NCBI GenBank assembly: GCA_963725415.1
Contig: CAVRZY010000080.1
Span: 1-13,769, forward strand
DNA: 13,769 nucleotides
Reading direction: 5' to 3'
From: CAVRZY01 sp963725415
Lineage (GTDB): Bacteria > Acidobacteriota > Terriglobia > Bryobacterales > Bryobacteraceae
Program-made: the position numbers and the translations under genes
Shown: positions 5,964-10,965 of the stretch, one piece after another
Layout of the letters: every line of letters starts with the position of its first letter
Position numbering within the stretch: the first letter of the stretch is position 1
The notes under the pieces: generated by a model
The model's database searches: none
Told to the model about the DNA's origin: nothing
The model's input: only the letters and a program-made list of their open reading frames with translations

Positions 5964-7139
5964 TCAGGCCCGGCAGTGTTGGGGTTCTCGGGGCGCGCGG
6001 TACCGGACTGCGAGGTGCGGAGTCTCCAGGCGCTGGTGGTTTTGGATCCGGGAGGTCAGGCAGCTTTCCAGGATGCCGCTCACCAGCAGCGTGCGCTCGA
6101 CCGGATAGGGCGCGCGGGCGGTTTCAAACAGCTCTTCGATCTTGGCGACCAGGCAGGCGGAGTAGGTCACGTTCGGCTCCGGACTCAAGAAGAACTGCGT
6201 GGACTGAAGGCCCTGGAGGGCTCGAAGGCGGGCGGCGAAGGTGAAGTCCTTGACCGCTCCATTCAACATCAGCAGGGTGGTGCGCAAGCCGTCGCGATGC
6301 TCGATGAAATAGGCGGCGGGATTCTTCACCAGCTTCGGGAGCTCTCCGCCGGCCAGCAAGTCCTGGGTACGCCCGTCGGTGATGGTCCAGCCCTGGGGCG
6401 TGTCGCTGCGCGAGAGGGCGGCAGCGAGCAGCTCGGACGACCAGCGGCCTTGCTGGCCGGCTTTCCAGACGGCGTCGCCTTCGATCATCTGGACGGCCTG
6501 GACGCCGGTCTCGCCGCCCTTACGCCGCTCGATCATTGATTGCATCGCTTCGAGCGCGTGGTAGTCCATGGCGTCCGAGCTGCCCACCCCGACCATGAGG
6601 GCGCTATCGATCTGGCAGTTGAGCGGCAGCTCGAGGTCGGGGAGGCGCCAGGTGACGGGCAGAGACGAACCTGCCAGCAGGGGGAACTTCAGGCGCTTGG
6701 AAGCCTCGACCATCCAGGCGGCCTTCTCAAAGCTGTAGGAAAGGTGCTTATCGTTGTAGACTGGCACGGCCCGCCCATCCTTCTCGAAGACCTCGACGCA
6801 TTGTCTGAAGAATTCGTAGCGTGGATAGAGGATCTGGCCCTTCTCGTTTCTGGGATAATCGCCGTGCTCGCCGATGATGAGGATGGCGTCCACAGCGAGC
6901 CGGTCTCGGCCGCAGCGCAGCGTTTCGGCGATGGTCGGATAAACCTGAAAACCGAATTCGCGGGCGCGCGCGGCGCTCAGGTCGTCGGGGGGCTTCTTAT
7001 CCACGTACACGGAAACGACCTTCATATCGGGCCGATGCCATTTTCCATTGCGCGGGTAGCCCACGAGGAAACGATCGGCGATGTGTTGGGCGTGGGAGAG
7101 GTAGCGGTAGACGGTGGCGATCACGGCGATTCGCTTCAT
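5964..7139 (-). CDS. Conserved hypothetical, divergent Gfo/Idh/MocA-like (copy A)
   Basis: This 391-residue cytoplasmic-looking protein is a tandem paralogue of the gene just upstream (7142-8404); the ATG lies 2 bases past that gene's TGA, with GGAGAA about 8 bases before it. I know no named family. The order of blocks resembles Gfo/Idh/MocA oxidoreductases. It opens with an IAVIATV strand followed by SHAQHIADRF, where a Gly-rich nucleotide loop would be. Next come VVSVYVD, YPTIAETL, VDAILIIGEHGDY, and then GRAVPVYNDKHLS (122-134), which is placed like the Lys-containing Glu-Lys-Pro motif and followed by AAWMVEASKRL and LLAGSSLPVTWR. The GxGxxG motif itself is missing. Other residues shared with copy B are ERRKGGE, LVKNP, NG-V-DF-FAARL and YPVERTLL. 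It could be a sugar dehydrogenase-like enzyme or a non-catalytic relative. That fold guess is inference; the paralogy is seen. Confidence 0.8.
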   Translation of the reverse strand: MKRIAVIATVYRYLSHAQHIADRFLVGYPRNGKWHRPDMKVVSVYVDKKPPDDLSAARAREFGFQVYPTIAETLRCGRDRLAVDAILIIGEHGDYPRNEKGQILYPRYEFFRQCVEVFEKDGRAVPVYNDKHLSYSFEKAAWMVEASKRLKFPLLAGSSLPVTWRLPDLELPLNCQIDSALMVGVGSSDAMDYHALEAMQSMIERRKGGETGVQAVQMIEGDAVWKAGQQGRWSSELLAAALSRSDTPQGWTITDGRTQDLLAGGELPKLVKNPAAYFIEHRDGLRTTLLMLNGAVKDFTFAARLRALQGLQSTQFFLSPEPNVTYSACLVAKIEELFETARAPYPVERTLLVSGILESCLTSRIQNHQRLETPHLAVRYRAPREPQHCRA

Positions 7140-7141
7140 GG

Positions 7142-8404
7142 TCAGGTTCTCCAGAATGTAGATTGGCGAGTGGGCTGGTAGCGCACGCTCAGATGGGGCG
7201 TATCGTAGCGGGTCTGGTTGCGGTGGAGGCTCTCGACGCCGGCCGCGGTGAGGCCGGTGGTCAGCAGGGTGCGTTCGACCGGATAGGCGGGCCTGCCGGT
7301 GAGCAACATCTTCTCGATGTTGTTGACCAAGGGGCTGAAGAAATTGGCCAAGCTGGTGCGGGCGGGCGGCATGGGCAGATACATCTGGGTGGAGAACGGC
7401 TGGGAACGTCCCTCCAGGCGGGCGGCGAAGTTGAAGTCCTGCACCAAGCCATTCATGAGCAGCATGGTGCAGCTCAAGCCATCGGCGTGCTGGTAGTGGT
7501 AAGCAACGGGGTTCTTGACCAGGCGGCGCAGGTCGTCCAGGGAGGGAAAGAGGTGGTTGAAACCGGCTCGGGCGGGCGTGAGGGTATGGCTGCGGCAGAG
7601 GGCGGCCTCGATCAGGTCGCGCGGCCAGAGGCCCTCTTGATAAGCCCGCCAGAACTTCTCGCCGCGGAAGGCCTCCAGCCAGGCCACGCCGCTCTCGCCT
7701 CCCTTGCGCCGCTCGACCATCGACTGGATGGTTTCAAGGCCGTGAAAGTCGTAGCTATCGACGCCGCCGTAACAGACGCAAACCGCTTCGCGGATGCGCG
7801 CGCCCAGAGGCATTTCCAGGGAAGGAGTGCGCCAGGTGACCGGGAGGCTGGAGCCGGCCATGAAGGCAAAGCCCAGGCTGCGGGCGGTGTCGTACATCTG
7901 TTTGGCGTGTTCCCAGCTCCAGGAGAGATGCTTGTCGTTGAACACGGGCACGGAGCGGCCGCTGGAGCGGAAGACGCTGACGATTTGCTGGAGGAACTCG
8001 AAGCGGGGATAGAGCGTCTGGCCTTTCTCGTTGCGCGGATACTTGCCATGCTCACCCACCAGAAGGACGCCGTCGATGGCCAGTTGGCTGGCGCCCAGGG
8101 TGAGGGCTTCGGCGATGGTGGGGTAGATTTTCATGGCAGGGAAGCGGGCGGCGCGGTCGCGGCTGAGGTCGCTGGCAGGGACCTGATCGACGTACAGGGA
8201 GACCAGATCCATGGGCGGGTGGTGGTGCGCCCCGTTCCACCCGTAGCCCTCCAGGAACCGATCCACAATGTGCTGGGCGTGGGAGTACTTGAAGCAGACC
8301 GTGACGATGGCAGCAATCCTGGGCCGGACGGAACGTTTCTGACGGGAGGGTGCGAACGGCGCTGCGCCTGCGCCCGTCAGGAGGTGTCTTCGCGAAATGT
8401 CCAT
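7142..8404 (-). CDS. Conserved hypothetical, divergent Gfo/Idh/MocA-like, exported (copy B)
   Basis: The 420-residue paralogue of copy A matches it block for block: SHAQHIVDRFLEGY, YVD, YPTIAEAL, VLLVGEHGKYPRNEKGQ, VPVFNDKHLSWS (DKH at 157-159), AGSSLPVTWR, ERRKGGESGV, LVKNPVAYHY, DFNFAARL and YPVERTLLTTGL. By eye about half the residues agree. Unlike copy A it has an N-terminal extension, MDISRRHLLTGAGAAPFA, which looks like a twin-arginine leader, although its hydrophobic stretch is short. If used, copy B would be exported folded, perhaps with cofactor, while copy A stays inside. The ATG at 8404 has no strong ribosome site. It is 92 bases downstream of the HDOD gene on the same strand, so joint transcription is possible but not shown. 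No family name is recognised. Confidence 0.8.
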   Translation of the reverse strand: MDISRRHLLTGAGAAPFAPSRQKRSVRPRIAAIVTVCFKYSHAQHIVDRFLEGYGWNGAHHHPPMDLVSLYVDQVPASDLSRDRAARFPAMKIYPTIAEALTLGASQLAIDGVLLVGEHGKYPRNEKGQTLYPRFEFLQQIVSVFRSSGRSVPVFNDKHLSWSWEHAKQMYDTARSLGFAFMAGSSLPVTWRTPSLEMPLGARIREAVCVCYGGVDSYDFHGLETIQSMVERRKGGESGVAWLEAFRGEKFWRAYQEGLWPRDLIEAALCRSHTLTPARAGFNHLFPSLDDLRRLVKNPVAYHYQHADGLSCTMLLMNGLVQDFNFAARLEGRSQPFSTQMYLPMPPARTSLANFFSPLVNNIEKMLLTGRPAYPVERTLLTTGLTAAGVESLHRNQTRYDTPHLSVRYQPTRQSTFWRT

Positions 8405-8496
8405 AGGATGCAGTCCGGAGATGCGGATAACATTGTAGATCAGAAGGGGAGGTCCAGGCCGGCCGTCGTGGCGGCGGCGAGCCTACGCCAAGGGGC

Positions 8497-9609
8497 TTAC
8501 TCGGAGAGCAGCCGGAAGAGAGCCAAGAAGCCGGCGGTGGCTAGCACGACGGTGACGAGCGCGGTCACAACATCTCGCTTGAGGGTGGATTTGCGCGGCA
8601 AGGCGGCCCGAGCAAGCAGCTCAGGCTGCGCCGGCTCCGGTTCCGGCGCCAGGCCGGGCGGGGGCGGGCCAGGCGTCGCTTCGGCTTGCGGCGGCGGGCT
8701 GGGTGCGCTGGCTTGTTCCGGCGCGGCGGGCAGGATAGCCATCTCCTCGATGTCGTTGGCGTTGATCTTAGCTTCGACTAGTTCTCTGAGCTCGTCGGCG
8801 TCGGTGTGAAAGCGGTGCTGAGCCGGTTGTGGCAGCGCTTCCCGAATCTGTTCAAAACTGGAGAAGCGGTTGGTGTTGACGACATAGAACCCCAATGTGC
8901 TGGCGAGTTGACAACCCAGGTGCACGAGGGCAAGCAGATCGAAGTCGGCGCCGTCGGGGTGATCGTGGTGGCGGCCGGTGATGAGCTTGAACTCTTGCGG
9001 CAGGCTCCACTGGCCAACCAGCCAGTTGCCGGCTGCGCAGTGGTCAATGCCGAAGGACTTCTGTTCGTAGTCCAACAGATCGAAGGAATCCTCGGCGGCG
9101 ACTTTTTCGCCGGCGGCCTGGAGGAAGTCCGAGTACTGGTGAGGATGGGCCACCAAGAGCCCCAGCCTGCCGACGTCGTGCAACAGGCCGGCTGTGTAAG
9201 CCAGGTCTACGTGAATCGAGCAGGCGCGCGCCAGTTCCTCGGTCAGCAGAGCGCAAGCCAAGGTGTGGCGCCAGCAGCGGCGCAACTCACCGATCTCCAA
9301 GGCCTTCTTGAGATACATTCCGGTGGCCACGGTCATGGTCAGGACCTTGACCCGCCGGAGACCCAGCACCACCAGGGCGTGCTGCAAGCTGCTGATTTGA
9401 GAGCTGAATCCGTATAGCGCGGAATTGGCCCGGCGGAGGATTTCGGCGGAGAAAGCAGGATCGACGCGGAGCAGATCCAGGACCTCGCTGATGGCCACGT
9501 TTTCATCCGAGACCAGGTGGAGCAGACGGATGGCGATGGGAGGAAAGGCGGGGATCTTCAGCAGCGTGGGCGGTTCTGTGGCCCTGCTTTTCTGCTCGCT
9601 AACGGGCAA
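8497..9609 (-). CDS. HDOD-domain protein with C-terminal membrane anchor
   Basis: HDOD domains are HD-fold relatives found in bacterial signalling proteins and usually lack a complete phosphohydrolase site. The TTG at 9609 is preferred as start because AGGAGG (9615-9620) lies 5 bases before it; an in-frame GTG at 9648 adds 13 residues but has no ribosome site. Numbered from the TTG (370 residues), the HDOD core covers about 14-270: IPAFPPIAIRLLHLVSDE, LLRVDPAFSAEILRRANSAL, the ALVVLGLRRVK helix, the HD pair in YTAGLLHDVGRLGL (144-145) and a later GRHHDHPDG. Residues about 293-329 are Pro/Glu/Ala-rich, and 346-367 form one membrane helix (VVTALVTVVLATAGFLALF) with only a few residues after it. 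That is a tail anchor, with the HDOD domain facing the cytoplasm. Most HDOD proteins are soluble or fused to GGDEF, EAL or receiver domains, so this layout is unusual. It is divergent from the gene at 9814. Confidence 0.88.
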   Translation of the reverse strand: MPVSEQKSRATEPPTLLKIPAFPPIAIRLLHLVSDENVAISEVLDLLRVDPAFSAEILRRANSALYGFSSQISSLQHALVVLGLRRVKVLTMTVATGMYLKKALEIGELRRCWRHTLACALLTEELARACSIHVDLAYTAGLLHDVGRLGLLVAHPHQYSDFLQAAGEKVAAEDSFDLLDYEQKSFGIDHCAAGNWLVGQWSLPQEFKLITGRHHDHPDGADFDLLALVHLGCQLASTLGFYVVNTNRFSSFEQIREALPQPAQHRFHTDADELRELVEAKINANDIEEMAILPAAPEQASAPSPPPQAEATPGPPPPGLAPEPEPAQPELLARAALPRKSTLKRDVVTALVTVVLATAGFLALFRLLSE

Positions 9610-9614
9610 GCAAG

Positions 9615-9620
9615 CCTCCT
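9615..9620 (-). promoter_or_regulatory. Ribosome binding site supporting a TTG start
   Basis: The minus strand reads AGGAGG, spaced 5 bases from TTG at 9609. The upstream GTG at 9648 has no such site, so this sequence decides the start of the HDOD gene. Confidence 0.6.
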
Positions 9621-9722
9621 GCTGCTTACTTATCGGCCTTTGGAACACTAGAGTTTAGCCGCGCGCACCCGGAGAGGGTTTCTCTATTTTTTACCTTTCT
9701 TTACAGAGCCCTGGGTTACCTT

Positions 9723-9751
9723 CTAACAGGCCAGGCCGCCTGAACTATTAA
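9723..9751 (+). promoter_or_regulatory. Candidate sigma-70-type promoter of the DUF5666-like gene
   Basis: CTAACA (9723-9728) and TATTAA (9746-9751) are separated by exactly 17 bases; each matches 4 of 6 consensus positions. It lies in the divergent gap between the HDOD and DUF5666-like genes. The score is modest, so this is a candidate only. Confidence 0.3.
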
Positions 9752-9759
9752 GTAGCTCG

Positions 9760-9778
9760 AACCCGCAGTCAGCGGGTT
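9760..9778. promoter_or_regulatory. Perfect 7-bp hairpin in the leader of the DUF5666-like gene
   Basis: AACCCGC-AGTCA-GCGGGTT lies just downstream of the candidate promoter and 18 bases before the AAAGGAGG ribosome site. It is not followed by a T-run. It could be an operator or an mRNA leader stem. The structure is seen; the role is inference. Confidence 0.4.
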
Positions 9779-9813
9779 GAGAATCGGGGCAACTGGAAAG
9801 GAGGAGTGCGCAC

Positions 9814-10875
9814 GTGGAAGGCCGTTGTGTGTTCATTGGATGCGTGATGGCCGCGCTGCTGGCCGGCGGCGCTTCTGGCGCACAAGCTCCGGCGGACCCT
9901 GGCGGCGTTTCCACTGGCCGTGTCATTGGGGAAGTGCTTGGATTGGACCCTGCCGGGCGGCAGATTACGGTCAGGAATGACGCCGGCGGGACAGCGACGG
10001 TCACTTTGGAGGAGCAAACCGTTTACTGGCGCGTGCCGCCGGGCGAGAAGGACCTTGGCAAAGCCGTCAGGATCACGCTGGCGGACCTCGGGGTGGGGGA
10101 CCGGATCTATGCGCGGGGCGTTCCTGCCAGCTCTGTGATTGTGATGAGCAGGTCGGACCTGGCGCGGAAACGAGAGCGCGAGCGGGTGGAGTGGCAGAAG
10201 CGTGGCGCCGGCGGGGTGATCACGGCGCTGAATCCAGAGAGCAAGCAGGTAACAATTCGAACGAGTTCGCGCGGGGGCGCGGCGACGATGGTGGTTGAAA
10301 CCGGAGGCAGCGTGACGTTTCGGCGCTACGCTCCGGATTCGGTCCGGTTCAGCGATGCCAGGCCGAGCAGCTTCGCCGAACTCAGGATCGGGGATCAGGT
10401 GCGCGTGCTGGGCAACCGGGATACCGACGGGATGCGGATCGCGGCGGAGCAGGTCGTATCGGGGGCTTTCCGGAACGCAGCCGGGACCATCCTCTCCCTG
10501 GATGCGGCAGGGGGCGAAATCAGGATCAGGGATCTGGAGAGCAAGAAGCCGCTGACCGTGCGGGTGAATTCCGATTCGATGCTGCGGCGGATTCCGCCCA
10601 TGATGGCGACGATGCTGGCGGGACGGGCCAGCCAGAGGGCGGCCGGTGCGAATGGCGGCATCGACTTTCAGCAAGTTCTGGAGCGGATGCCAGCGCTCTC
10701 GCTGAGTGAGCTGAAGCGCGGCGATGCGATCATCGTTTCCAGCACTGCTGGAGCCGAGCCGTCGCGCCTCACGGCTATCGTGCTGTTGGGCGGGGTCGAG
10801 GCGTTGCTAGCGTCGGCGCCGCAGGGCGAGCGGCTCATGGGCGGCACGTGGAATTTGGATATCGGCTTGCCGTGA
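9814..10875 (+). CDS. Secreted protein with three DUF5666-like repeats
   Basis: The GTG at 9814 is preceded by AAAGGAGG (9797-9804). Residues 1-24 form a signal peptide (hydrophobic FIGCVMAALLAGGA, cleavage likely after SGA), so the 353-residue product is exported. The mature part has three similar beta-rich units, each starting with Gly-x-Val/Ile-x-x-Leu-(Asp/Asn) and ending in a Gly-Asp turn: about 36-103 (GRVIGEVLGLDPAGRQITV to VGDRIYARG), 133-200 (GGVITALNPESKQVTI to IGDQVRVLG), and 224-310 (GTILSLDAAGGEIRI to RGDAIIVSS). This is the pattern of DUF5666, a small beta-barrel-like domain of unknown role in periplasmic or surface proteins. An Arg/Glu-rich helix (117-130) links units 1 and 2, and an insert at 260-296 splits unit 3. 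It precedes the receptor gene on the same strand by 90 bases and may share its transcript. The family call is by pattern only. Confidence 0.75.
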   Translation: MEGRCVFIGCVMAALLAGGASGAQAPADPGGVSTGRVIGEVLGLDPAGRQITVRNDAGGTATVTLEEQTVYWRVPPGEKDLGKAVRITLADLGVGDRIYARGVPASSVIVMSRSDLARKRERERVEWQKRGAGGVITALNPESKQVTIRTSSRGGAATMVVETGGSVTFRRYAPDSVRFSDARPSSFAELRIGDQVRVLGNRDTDGMRIAAEQVVSGAFRNAAGTILSLDAAGGEIRIRDLESKKPLTVRVNSDSMLRRIPPMMATMLAGRASQRAAGANGGIDFQQVLERMPALSLSELKRGDAIIVSSTAGAEPSRLTAIVLLGGVEALLASAPQGERLMGGTWNLDIGLP

Positions 10876-10882
10876 GAAGCCA

Positions 10883-10938
10883 TCAGCCGTCAGCCATCAG
10901 CCCCTCGCCAGGACGGAGGGCTGAAGGCTGAAAGCTGA
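10883..10938. repeat. Long imperfect inverted repeat of a TCAGCC heptad motif
   Basis: The left arm (10883-10903) is three TCAGCC-type units. The right arm (10918-10938) is its reverse complement at 18 of 21 positions, with a 14-base loop. It would form a strong stem in the message between the DUF5666-like gene and the receptor. A related single copy with one change is at 1996-2010. No T-run follows, so it may act as an mRNA stabiliser or partial terminator, or be a neutral dispersed repeat. The structure is seen; the role is open. Confidence 0.7.
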
Positions 10939-10965
10939 GGCCGTTCGAGGCCAGAGGGAATTACC

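Noticed and set aside
7163..8809. Long plus-strand open frame of 548 codons
   Set aside because: It lies antisense to copy B of the paralogues and the HDOD gene, both of which have recognisable conserved motifs. It is a high-GC shadow frame.
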